A stretch of 23,648 bases of DNA, taken from SMWC01 sp963581225 (GTDB lineage Bacteria; Pseudomonadota; Gammaproteobacteria; Steroidobacterales; Rariloculaceae). Location of the stretch: the NCBI GenBank assembly GCA_963581225.1, contig CAUZMW010000037.1:1-23648 (forward strand), read 5' to 3'. The notes beneath the pieces are model-generated. The model ran no database searches. It was not told where the DNA came from and saw only the letters and a program-made list of their open reading frames with translations. Shown here in pieces: positions 8,186-14,893 of the stretch (its first letter is position 1; each line of letters starts with the position of its first letter). The position numbers were made by a program, and so were the translations under genes.

Positions 8186-8513
8186 ATCGCTTGCTGACGC
8201 GACCGTGGGCGATGTCGTAGACGATACTCCTGTTTCTCTTTCCGACTGCAATCGCGACGACCACTAACTCTTCGTCCTCGTATCTATATACGAGGCGGTA
8301 CCCGCTGCTGCGCTGCTTTAACTTGTAGTAACCGGGCGGTAGACCAGAGACCATAGTTCTCGGTGACGGAGTTTCTTCACCCGAAACGAGTTTCGATAGC
8401 TTTTTTTTGAATTGGCTCTGGATCTGGCTATTAAGCTTTCGCCATTCCGCAAGCGCCCTTTCATCGAATCTAAGCGCAAATTTGGGCTTCGCTCTCACTC
8501 GCTGCCCTGCCAC
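8184..8513 (-). CDS. RelE/ParE-superfamily toxin
   Basis: The 109-residue product starts at GTG (8513) and follows the antitoxin stop by 6 bases, the usual antitoxin-then-toxin order. It has an N-terminal FALRFDERALAEWRKL helix, a loop with FKKKLSKL, then LPPGYYKLKQRSSGYRLVYRYEDEELVVVAIAVGKR. This is the signature beta-sheet of the RelE family (YKIKLR..GYRLVY-like), whose members cleave mRNA in the ribosome or in related ways inhibit growth. Basic residues in the middle strand and the final GKRNRSIVYDIAHGR fit a RelE/YafQ-like mRNA endonuclease rather than a ParE gyrase poison, but this cannot be settled by eye. The stop codon abuts the terminator of the convergent selenoprotein gene. Confidence 0.88.
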   Translation of the reverse strand: MAGQRVRAKPKFALRFDERALAEWRKLNSQIQSQFKKKLSKLVSGEETPSPRTMVSGLPPGYYKLKQRSSGYRLVYRYEDEELVVVAIAVGKRNRSIVYDIAHGRVSKR

Positions 8514-8519
8514 TATGGG

Positions 8520-8768
8520 CTACAGATCGTCTAATGAGACATCGACAATCTTAGGGTTCGCCAAACGTGCCCGAACGAGTTCGGCTATCTCGTGGTCATC
8601 GAGGATGTCTGCGATTGATTCAAACAGCTTGGCCGATATAGCGTAGAAGACGGTCTTGTTGTGGGATAACACGGCCAACGGCCTATCGGCGGCGTCTTCA
8701 ACGGTTTTTGCGGGCCGCGCTTTGAAGTCGGAGATGCTGACAGTGTGATCTGCGAATATCGTGTTCAT
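8520..8768 (-). CDS. Phd/YefM-family antitoxin
   Basis: This 82-residue protein is encoded just upstream of the RelE-type toxin on the reverse strand. Its N-terminal half, VSISDFKARPAKTVEDAADRP followed by LAVLSHNKTVFYAISAKLFE, is the Phd/YefM DNA-binding fold. The C-terminal acidic helix (IADILDDHEIAELVRARL) should wrap around and neutralise the toxin. A GAGG sequence lies about 7 bases before the ATG. Such antitoxins normally repress their own promoter, and a 16-bp inverted repeat at 8839-8854 in the upstream AT-rich region is a possible operator. The pair sits between the selenoprotein gene and selA and is transcribed against both. Confidence 0.85.
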   Translation of the reverse strand: MNTIFADHTVSISDFKARPAKTVEDAADRPLAVLSHNKTVFYAISAKLFESIADILDDHEIAELVRARLANPKIVDVSLDDL

Positions 8769-8838
8769 GATTGCGCCTCGTTAGCTGCTGGAGGAATGAT
8801 GCGTTATTCAGGTCTAATTTTCAATCTATATTTAGACA

Positions 8839-8854
8839 AAAAATGGTCATTTTT
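8839..8854. promoter_or_regulatory. Inverted repeat in the AT-rich gap between antitoxin and selA
   Basis: AAAAATG at 8839-8845 and CATTTTT at 8848-8854 are perfect inverted arms separated by GT. The repeat lies about 70 bases upstream of the antitoxin start, within the most AT-rich stretch nearby. It is a candidate operator for the toxin-antitoxin pair. No convincing reverse-strand promoter could be fixed beside it. Confidence 0.3.
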
Positions 8855-8893
8855 AGCCAGATTTGCGCTAGTTCTATCTAAGAGTCGAAATCT

Positions 8894-8922
8894 TTGGACG
8901 CCTCAGCCCGGCCTAGTAATAT
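8894..8922 (+). promoter_or_regulatory. Candidate promoter of selA-selB-selC
   Basis: TTGGAC at 8894-8899 and TAATAT at 8917-8922 are exactly 17 bases apart. A start near 8929 would give a leader of about 100 bases that contains two small hairpins before selA. Both hexamers are imperfect, so this is only the best match in the 260-base gap between the antitoxin start and selA. Confidence 0.33.
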
Positions 8923-8973
8923 CGAGGACCTAACGCCGGCGCAAAACTTAACCTAAGCGATAGTGTCGGAGTA

Positions 8974-9014
8974 ACCTGATGATTCAGGTAGTAAACTAGC
9001 CCTCCGAAGAGGGC
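8974..9014 (+). promoter_or_regulatory. Tandem hairpins in the selA leader
   Basis: ACCTGA 8974-8979 pairs with TCAGGT 8984-8989 around a TGAT loop. GCCCTC 8999-9004 pairs with GAGGGC 9009-9014 around a CGAA loop. The second stem contains the GAGGG that looks most like a ribosome-binding sequence for the ATG at 9029. In E. coli a SECIS-like element in the selAB leader binds SelB and tunes expression, so a similar role is possible here. This is inference. Confidence 0.4.
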
Positions 9015-9028
9015 CAGCTTCAGGCGCT

Positions 9029-10417
9029 ATGTCGAAAGATTTGCTGAAAAAATTACCCGCGATCGATAAATGGCTCGCCTCGAGCGGTGGCCAGAATCTG
9101 TCCGCTGAGTTCTCGCATAGCGAGGTCGCCGAAGTGATGCGCACGCATCTGACGCGCTTGCGCCGTGCGCTGACAAACGGCGGTGCGGATCTCCCCGAGT
9201 TCGAGAGCCCTGAATATTGCATGCGGCTGCGTGCCGATCTGCTTAAAGGGCGTCTCAGCAGTCTGCGTCGGACGATCAATGCGACCGGAATCATCATCCA
9301 TACGAATCTCGGTCGTGCGCCGCTCGCCGACGAGGCGATTAAGGCAATCGCGGATACCGCCAGTGGGTACTCCAATCTGGAGCTGGATCTCGCTAGCGGA
9401 AAACGGAGTTCGCGTTACCAGCATGTCGAATCGTTACTGACGCGCCTCACGGGCGCGGAAGCCGCCGTTGTGGTCAATAACTGTGCGGCGGCTGTACTGC
9501 TGGCATTAACTGCAGCGGCGCAAGACGGCACCGCGATCATCTCAAGAGGCGAGCTCGTCGAGATCGGCGGCTCGTTCCGTATGCCTGACGTCATCGCGCA
9601 GAGCGGCGCGCGAATGGTGGAAGTGGGTACGACCAATAAGACTCGACTGGCCGACTATGCGGCAGCGCTGTCGGAACACGCACCAGTACTGCTGGCCATC
9701 CACCCGAGCAATTTTCGCATCGTCGGTTTCACCGAGAAGCCGCGCTTGAGCGATCTGGCTGAGCTGGCTCACGACAACGGTACGATACTCATCGAAGATC
9801 TCGGCAGCGGCAGCTTGATCGAGCTGGGTGGAACGGGAGCGAGTACGGAACCGACGGTCCAGGCGAGTCTTGCGGCCGGTGTCGATCTCGTTACCTTCAG
9901 TGGCGACAAGCTACTTGGGGGGCCGCAGGCGGGAATTATCCTCGGTAGTGCAGCACTCATCGGTGCGATCAAGCGCAATCCGCTGCTGCGTGCATTGCGA
10001 ATCGATAAGTTGTCGCTGGCAGCTCTGGAGGCCACGCTCAGACTCTATCTGCCGCCGAACGAACCGCGAGAGCAGGTGCCGGTGCTACGAATGATCAGCG
10101 AAGATGCTGCCAGCGTTGGCCGTCGCGCGTCGAAGTTGTTGCGGCAGCTGAAAAAAATCCCGGGCGTTGACGGCGTCATTGCGGATGCGGTCAGTTTCAG
10201 CGGCGGCGGTGCGTTGCCGATGGACGAGATTCCGACGAAGGTCGTACAGCTTCGCGCGGAGAACCTGACCGCCGCCGAACTCGCCGACCGGCTGCGCGCT
10301 ACCGATACGCCGGTCATTGGGCGAATCTCCGATGATGTGCTGCACATCGATCTACGCACGGTGCTGGCTCGCGAGCTTACTGATATCGCTGCCGCGTTGG
10401 AGCAGGCCGTTACATGA
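9029..10417 (+). CDS. selA: L-seryl-tRNA(Sec) selenium transferase SelA
   Basis: SelA is a homodecameric PLP enzyme that converts Ser-tRNA(Sec) to Sec-tRNA(Sec) using selenophosphate. The 462-residue product is the normal length. It has the N-terminal tRNA-binding region (LPAIDKWLAS), the conserved INATGIIIHTNLGRAPL segment near residues 85-105, and the PLP-lysine motif TFSGDKLLGGPQAG with the lysine at residue 294, equivalent to K295 of E. coli. RKR-type basic residues and GGGALPMDEIP near the end are also typical. Its stop overlaps the start of selB by 4 bases (ATGA), so the two are translationally coupled. SelD, which makes selenophosphate, is not in the window and must be elsewhere. Identification is secure. 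Confidence 0.97.
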   Translation: MSKDLLKKLPAIDKWLASSGGQNLSAEFSHSEVAEVMRTHLTRLRRALTNGGADLPEFESPEYCMRLRADLLKGRLSSLRRTINATGIIIHTNLGRAPLADEAIKAIADTASGYSNLELDLASGKRSSRYQHVESLLTRLTGAEAAVVVNNCAAAVLLALTAAAQDGTAIISRGELVEIGGSFRMPDVIAQSGARMVEVGTTNKTRLADYAAALSEHAPVLLAIHPSNFRIVGFTEKPRLSDLAELAHDNGTILIEDLGSGSLIELGGTGASTEPTVQASLAAGVDLVTFSGDKLLGGPQAGIILGSAALIGAIKRNPLLRALRIDKLSLAALEATLRLYLPPNEPREQVPVLRMISEDAASVGRRASKLLRQLKKIPGVDGVIADAVSFSGGGALPMDEIPTKVVQLRAENLTAAELADRLRATDTPVIGRISDDVLHIDLRTVLARELTDIAAALEQAVT

Positions 10418-12315
10418 CGAGACACCTCACGCTCGGCGTGATCGGGCATGTAGACCACGGTAAGACGGCGCTTGTTCGAGCGCTGACCGGAATCGAAACG
10501 GACCGTTTAAGAGAAGAGCAGGAACGCGGCCTCTCTATCGTGCTCGGCTTCTCCTATCTCGACTCCTCCAGTGGCATTCTGGATTTGATCGATGTGCCGG
10601 GGCATGAGGACTTTATCCGCACGATGATCTCCGGCACCACCGGTCTCGACGGTGTCCTGATGATCATTGCGGCAAACGAAGGCATCATGCCGCAGACTCG
10701 AGAACACTTCGACATCGCCCAGTTACTCTGGATTGAGCGCGGCCTCATTGTCGTGACGAAGATCGATCTTGTCTCGGCAGAAGAGCTGGAAGCCGTCGAG
10801 GAATCGATACGGGACTACGTGAAGGGGAGTTTTCTCGAGGGCGCGGAGATGGTCGAGACATCTGCGCTGAAGTCGCAAGGACTCGACGCGCTGCGCTCGG
10901 CGTTGGCGGGCTTGAGCAATACCGTAGCGCCCCGCGACAGTGACGATCAATTCTTTCTGCCCGTCGATCGAGCGTTTGCGATGTCGGGTTTTGGCGCGGT
11001 CGTCACCGGCACGTTACGCGGTGGCGTCATACGCCTGAATGACCATGTCGAGATTCTGCCATGGGATGGGGCGGCGACGGTGCGCGGCCTTCAAGTTCAC
11101 AAGGAGGATGTCGATATCGCGCACCCGGGACAGCGTGTTGCAGTTAACCTTCGCGGTCTGAAGAAGGGTGAGATCAAACGCGGCGATACTCTCGCGTCGC
11201 CGGGATTTCTTAAAACGACACGGCGTATCGATGCCGAGGTACAGCTACTCGATAGCCAAAAGTGCGCGCTGAAGAACGGCGTCGCCGTGCGGCTACTGTT
11301 CGGCACGACGGAGGTCATCGCCAAGGTCCGGCTTCTGGACCAGAAAGTTCTCGAGCCAGGTGCGATCGGGCTCATACAATTCCGCTGTCAAAGCGAGGTC
11401 GGTACTCACCGGACAGAGCGATTCATCGTGCGTAGCACGTCGCCGGTTCTGACCATCGGTGGCGGGCGAATTCTCGATCTCGACCCGCCGCGGCACAAGC
11501 GTTTCGACACGGCCGTAACCGAACGCCTGCGCAGCACGGCTGAGGGTAATGCCGCCGAGATGGTCGAGAGTTTCGTTGCGGCTGCCGGCGTTGAAGGCAT
11601 CGAGACGGATATCCTTCGCGAGAAGCTCGGGCTGTCCGAGGCCGACGTGGTCGCGGCGATAGCGAAGATGGATGCCGTAGTCGTAGGCGGACGAAGAGTT
11701 GTCTCGGCTCGGAACCAGACGGAGCTGGTCGGCGAAATTGTCGCAGCGGTCGAGAGCTACCACGCAGCGAACCCTCGCCGCCAGGGCGTGGCCGCCGGGA
11801 GTGTTAAGAGTCAGTTGGACGCGGCGCCTCACGACTCAGTCTTTCAGCATGCCGTCGACGAGGCCGTGGCGCGCGACCAATTGGTCGACGACAACGGCAT
11901 TCTCCGCAGCAGCGGTTTCGATCCCTTCGCGAGTCTCCCCGACAGCGAACGAGGCGTTGCCGGTGAGATCGAGGAGATATTTCGCGCCGCCGGTCTCGCT
12001 CCGCCGCCGGTCGAGACCGTATTGCGAACGAGCCCGGCTCACCGTTCGCTCTACAAGCTGCTGACCGAGATGGGTCAGATCGTACCGCTGAAGACTTACG
12101 ATCGAAACAGCAACATGGCGCTGCATAGAGAGACGCTACAACACGTCGAGCAGTTATTGCAGAGCAACTATCCGTACCCGAAAGATTTTGCCGTGTCGCA
12201 GGTGCGGGATCTGCTGGGCGCGACGCGAAAGTACGTCGTGCCGTTGATGGAACATCTTGACGCGACCGGGGTCACAATCAGGACCGGCAACGTCCGTCGC
12301 CTTCGAGATCATTAG
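10414..12315 (+). CDS. selB: Selenocysteine-specific elongation factor SelB
   Basis: SelB delivers Sec-tRNA(Sec) to UGA codons followed by a SECIS hairpin. The 633-residue product is close to the E. coli length of 614. GTPase motifs are all present: GHVDHGKT (11-18), DRLREEQERGLSI (30-42), DVPGHE (60-65) and TKID (115-118). EF-Tu-like domains II and III follow (GSTG-like MSGFGAVVTGTLRGG; NLRGLKKGEIKRGDTL). From about residue 400 on there are winged-helix repeats ending in QVRDLLGATRKYVVPLMEHLD, the mRNA-hairpin-binding domain. It overlaps selA by 4 bases and is followed 16 bases later by the tRNA-Sec gene, which gives an unusually compact selABC unit. Confidence 0.97.
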   Translation: MTRHLTLGVIGHVDHGKTALVRALTGIETDRLREEQERGLSIVLGFSYLDSSSGILDLIDVPGHEDFIRTMISGTTGLDGVLMIIAANEGIMPQTREHFDIAQLLWIERGLIVVTKIDLVSAEELEAVEESIRDYVKGSFLEGAEMVETSALKSQGLDALRSALAGLSNTVAPRDSDDQFFLPVDRAFAMSGFGAVVTGTLRGGVIRLNDHVEILPWDGAATVRGLQVHKEDVDIAHPGQRVAVNLRGLKKGEIKRGDTLASPGFLKTTRRIDAEVQLLDSQKCALKNGVAVRLLFGTTEVIAKVRLLDQKVLEPGAIGLIQFRCQSEVGTHRTERFIVRSTSPVLTIGGGRILDLDPPRHKRFDTAVTERLRSTAEGNAAEMVESFVAAAGVEGIETDILREKLGLSEADVVAAIAKMDAVVVGGRRVVSARNQTELVGEIVAAVESYHAANPRRQGVAAGSVKSQLDAAPHDSVFQHAVDEAVARDQLVDDNGILRSSGFDPFASLPDSERGVAGEIEEIFRAAGLAPPPVETVLRTSPAHRSLYKLLTEMGQIVPLKTYDRNSNMALHRETLQHVEQLLQSNYPYPKDFAVSQVRDLLGATRKYVVPLMEHLDATGVTIRTGNVRRLRDH

Positions 12316-12331
12316 TGTAACCTTAGAATCT

Positions 12332-12424
12332 GGAGGTGAACGGAGCCTGGTGACTCCCCTGGTCTTCAAAACCAGCGACTCGTTGAACACGAGTGGTGGG
12401 TTCGATTCCCATCCACCTCCGCCA
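12332..12424 (+). tRNA. selC: tRNA-Sec (anticodon TCA), with encoded CCA
   Basis: The 93-nt gene has an acceptor stem GGAGGTG/CACCTCC followed by a possible eighth pair that is an A-C mismatch. The anticodon arm is CTGGT-CTTCAAA-ACCAG with TCA at 12366-12368. A long variable arm, ACTCGT-TGAAC-ACGAGT (12378-12394), forms six perfect pairs. The T arm is GTGGG-TTCGATT-CCCAT. The discriminator G at 12421 is followed by an encoded CCA. TCA anticodon, extended acceptor region, long variable arm and G73 together identify tRNA-Sec. It starts 16 bases after selB on the same strand, so it may be processed from the selAB transcript. Confidence 0.96.
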
Positions 12425-12688
12425 ATCAACCACTTAGGCCGATCTTCCCTCCGGACTTCTTCGTTATAAATTGGTGGCATGTGCACTTCGTGTGCAGTGA
12501 TAAAAAATTCGGGAGTAGTCTCTTGATAAACAAACGCCCCGAACGTGTCTGTAGCGAATCACACTTTTCCGACGCAAGCAGCTCGCACTTTCAATCCGTT
12601 TCGTGATTGCCACGATTCTGAGCGGGTCTGTGTCTGATTCCGCCGTTAGAGGAGCACCCAAGGCGGGCTAATCAACGCGCCTTGCTCA
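12425..12688. other. Non-coding gap between selC and the nuoI-like gene
   Basis: I see no convincing gene here. CAAGGCG 12659-12665 and CGCCTTG 12678-12684 form a perfect 7-bp inverted repeat just past the stop of the reverse-strand nuoI-like gene, which could help end that transcript although no T-tract follows. TGCAC 12480-12484 with GTGCA at 12492-12496 is a second small hairpin. No clear plus-strand terminator for selC was found. Confidence 0.4.
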
Positions 12689-13180
12689 TCATCGATATTC
12701 GGCATCAGAGGCCCTATCGGCGGCGATCATTGATTCGTACTTATCTCCGATCGCCATCAACATGTCCTTTGTCAGGATGTTCTCGCCCCGCCTCTCCATG
12801 TGATACTCATGAATCCGTGTCTCCACTATCGCGTCCACCGGACAGGCTTCCTCACAGAAGCCGCAGTAGATGCATTTGAAGAGGTCGATGTCGTACCGCG
12901 TGGTGCGCCGCACCCCGTCCAGGCCTACCTCCGAGTCGATGGTAATGGCCAGTGCCGGGCAGACTGCCTCACATAGCTTGCACGCGATGCAGCGCTCCTC
13001 GCCGTTGGGGTAGCGTCTTAGAGCATGCAGTCCTCTGAAACGTGGTGACTGCGGGGTTTTCTCCTCTGGGTATCGGATCGTGATTTTCTTCACGAAGAGA
13101 TTGCGTAGAGTAAGCCTTAGACCCTTAATTAACTCCAGAAGCAGGAACGATACCATCAGCCTACGGAGCCAGTGACGCAT
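12689..13180 (-). CDS. NuoI-like 2x[4Fe-4S] ferredoxin, orphan copy
   Basis: The 163-residue product matches complex I subunit NuoI. It has a basic/hydrophobic N-terminus (LMVSFLLLELIKGLRLTLRN), an RFRGLHALRRYPNGEERC segment, and two cluster motifs: CIACKLCEAVCP (Cys 64, 67, 70, 74) and CIYCGFCEEACP (Cys 103, 106, 109, 113). The tail ENILTKDMLMAIGDKYE is also NuoI-like. The frame is open further upstream, but ATG 13180 gives the family N-terminus and lies 5 bases after the upstream gene's stop. No other nuo gene is present; instead it is co-transcribed with a CGFS-glutaredoxin fusion. It may be a stand-alone electron carrier, perhaps for a ferredoxin-dependent enzyme such as the 2-oxoacid oxidoreductase at 20739-23437. 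That link is inference. Confidence 0.88.
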   Translation of the reverse strand: MRHWLRRLMVSFLLLELIKGLRLTLRNLFVKKITIRYPEEKTPQSPRFRGLHALRRYPNGEERCIACKLCEAVCPALAITIDSEVGLDGVRRTTRYDIDLFKCIYCGFCEEACPVDAIVETRIHEYHMERRGENILTKDMLMAIGDKYESMIAADRASDAEYR

Positions 13181-13185
13181 CACGA

Positions 13186-14112
13186 CTAGTAACGTGGCAC
13201 GGAAGGATCGACCTCCAATGACCACGCCTCGATCCCACCCTCTAGGTTGCAGACGTTCGCGAACCCTTGCAGGCGATAGCTCTCAGCGACCGCTTGACTG
13301 CGCACGCCGGAATGGCAATAAAAAACAAGCACCGCATCTCTATCCAGATCTTCAATAACCTGTGTAGCTTCTGTATCAAGCGGATGCGCCTGGGCGATAC
13401 TCGCGACAGCGCGTTCTGCGGCCGGCCGAACGTCGAACAGGTTTACGACATCGCCGCTTTTGAGCATGTCACTCAGGAGGCTCACCGTGATTGATTTCAC
13501 TGGGGGTGGCGCATTCGGGTTCTCGAAGTTAAAGCGGTGTCCCTGCAGAGTCTCTTCCACATCAATCTTGAGACCGTCTGCGCGTTGGGCGCTCATCGGG
13601 TCCAGGAAAAGCACGATGCCATTTGACTCAACATTGATAGCGCCATCATCTTCAGATTCCAGGGCAAGAGCGGAGGACCACCGGGCATCAACACTCAGCC
13701 ATAGGCGTTTCTCGGGCTGGGCGGCTAAGGCCTCTCGCAGGATCGCCGTCGCAGGTGGGGTTATCTCGATTCTTGGCGCCGCCTTCTGCGGTAGCTGGAG
13801 TCCCAGCAGCTCGTGAAGGGTTCCCTGCTGATACATGTCGCTGACGATGTCACAACCTCCCACTAACTCACTATCGACGTAGAGCTGTGGGATGGTCGGC
13901 CAGTCGCCGTAGGCCTTGATCCCCTCTCGAATCTCAGGGTCGGCGAGGACATCAACGGTGGCGTACTCGGGGAGCAAGATATTCAGGATCTGTGTAGTTT
14001 TGGCGGAGAATCCGCACTGGGGTAGTGCTGGCGATCCTTTCATGAATAGCATCACACGATTATCCTGCAAGATTGCCTCAATCCTTGAACGGCTGGCTGC
14101 ATCCAATTCCAT
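13186..14112 (-). CDS. Monothiol glutaredoxin / degenerate A-type carrier / rhodanese three-domain fusion
   Basis: The 308-residue product contains three domains. Residues 1-105 are a Grx4/GrxD-type monothiol glutaredoxin with CGFS at 33-36 plus WPTIPQLYV and GGCDI, which bind glutathione and a bridging [2Fe-2S] cluster. Residues about 114-208 align with IscA/ErpA (ITPPATAILREAL; LFLDPMSAQ; LKIDVEETLQGHRFNFENPNA), but all three cluster cysteines are missing: the CGCG site reads PPPVKS. Residues about 212-308 are a rhodanese domain with catalytic-loop Cys266 (CHSGVRS) and a GGIEAW ending. The start at ATG 14112 is chosen because AGGAG lies 5 bases upstream; an ATG at 14115 is the alternative. 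A role in Fe-S or persulfide handling is inferred. Confidence 0.87.
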   Translation of the reverse strand: MELDAASRSRIEAILQDNRVMLFMKGSPALPQCGFSAKTTQILNILLPEYATVDVLADPEIREGIKAYGDWPTIPQLYVDSELVGGCDIVSDMYQQGTLHELLGLQLPQKAAPRIEITPPATAILREALAAQPEKRLWLSVDARWSSALALESEDDGAINVESNGIVLFLDPMSAQRADGLKIDVEETLQGHRFNFENPNAPPPVKSITVSLLSDMLKSGDVVNLFDVRPAAERAVASIAQAHPLDTEATQVIEDLDRDAVLVFYCHSGVRSQAVAESYRLQGFANVCNLEGGIEAWSLEVDPSVPRY

Positions 14113-14226
14113 CATCACTCCTAATAGCTGGGCCAACCAGAACAGCCGCTTCGTCGGACATCGAACCGTAAACTTAGGCCTCCGCCTCGTCGCTGAAGCT
14201 GGCGCGATACGAGTTCGGCCACATTA

Positions 14227-14242
14227 TTGAATTCGAATTCAA
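14227..14242. promoter_or_regulatory. Perfect 16-bp palindrome, candidate operator
   Basis: TTGAATTCGAATTCAA is a perfect palindrome with no spacer. It covers the predicted start site (about 14236) of the leftward glutaredoxin-fusion transcript. A dimeric winged-helix protein such as the neighbouring MarR-type regulator is the obvious candidate binder. Confidence 0.6.
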
Positions 14243-14271
14243 ACTATCTCGCCTTCGCCCAAATTTGTCAA
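14243..14271 (-). promoter_or_regulatory. Leftward promoter of the glutaredoxin-fusion/nuoI-like operon
   Basis: On the reverse strand TTGACA (14266-14271, a perfect -35) is followed by 17 bases and GATAGT (14243-14248, 4 of 6). Its -35 overlaps the rightward -35 at 14265-14270, so the two polymerases would compete or be controlled together. Initiation would fall near 14236, inside the palindrome. Confidence 0.6.
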
Positions 14272-14293
14272 GATAGTTTCGAAACGCTACTAT
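14265..14293 (+). promoter_or_regulatory. Rightward promoter of the marR-like/erpA operon
   Basis: TTGTCA at 14265-14270 and TACTAT at 14288-14293 are 17 bases apart, each one mismatch from consensus. Transcription would start near 14300, essentially at the ATG at 14301, which predicts a leaderless message. The heptamer ACTATCT or its complement occurs at 14243-14249, 14271-14277 and 14289-14295, covering both -10 boxes and the spacer, so autoregulation is plausible. Confidence 0.62.
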
Positions 14294-14300
14294 CTAGGCC

Positions 14301-14882
14301 ATGGGGACAAAGGACACTCGGCCCGATCGGTCTGTCGCGGAGCTCGTGACCCAGCTGGGGCGCTACGCCTATGGGGATACGCCAGCGGTGGGATTGACGC
14401 CGGCGCAGTGGACCGCGCTCCGGTACTTCTCCCGGGCAAACCGGTTCTCCCGGACGGTCTCTGCGTTCGCTGAGTTTCACGCTACCACCCGGGGCACCGC
14501 TTCAGGGACCGTCAAAAGTCTCGTGCAGGGGGGCTACCTGAAACGAACGCCGTCATCGTCGGATGGGCGCAGTGCCCGACTTGATATGACCTCCAAGTCA
14601 AGGGCGATTCTGCCTGACGACCCATTTCAGCGACTCATGAGCGCATCTGACACACTGTCGACGACAGCGCGGCGCGCCGTCTCGAGAGGTCTGGACCGAA
14701 TGCTTGGAGAGCTGGCCCAGGACCTGGGTAAACCCCGATTTGGCGTGTGCACGGACTGCAGGCACTTATGTGGTGACGGTCTTTGCCTACAAGGTCGGCC
14801 ACCTTATGAGTGCGGCTTGTTGAATGAACCTCTGGCTGAACGCGACATCGAGCAGCTTTGTGTGAACTTCGAGTCGAGTTAG
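14301..14882 (+). CDS. MarR-type regulator with six-cysteine C-terminal cluster
   Basis: This 193-residue protein has a MarR-like dimerisation helix (SVAELVTQLGRYAYG), a LTPAQWTALRYFSRANR helix, a recognition region (FAEFHATTRGTASGTVKSL) and the wing with SSSDGRSARLDMTSKSRAIL, the MarR DxRS-type motif. Six cysteines at 150, 153, 157, 162, 171 and 187 all lie in the last 45 residues, in a C-x2-C-x3-C-x4-C pattern; the first 149 residues have none. This looks like a metal or Fe-S site added to a MarR fold. It is encoded between two Fe-S-related operons and directly precedes erpA, so control of Fe-S genes by cluster status is a good hypothesis. No ribosome-binding site precedes the ATG, in keeping with a leaderless transcript. 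Confidence 0.83.
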   Translation: MGTKDTRPDRSVAELVTQLGRYAYGDTPAVGLTPAQWTALRYFSRANRFSRTVSAFAEFHATTRGTASGTVKSLVQGGYLKRTPSSSDGRSARLDMTSKSRAILPDDPFQRLMSASDTLSTTARRAVSRGLDRMLGELAQDLGKPRFGVCTDCRHLCGDGLCLQGRPPYECGLLNEPLAERDIEQLCVNFESS

Positions 14883-14893
14883 GTGGTTAGGTG

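Noticed and set aside
12154..12486. Reverse-strand ORF with GGWESNPP and VLKTRG wording
   Set aside because: It is the antisense translation of the tRNA-Sec gene and the end of selB, a common annotation artefact.
14227..14242. Palindrome as a recombination or attachment site
   Set aside because: There is no integrase, transposase or duplicated copy in the window; its place over a promoter favours an operator.
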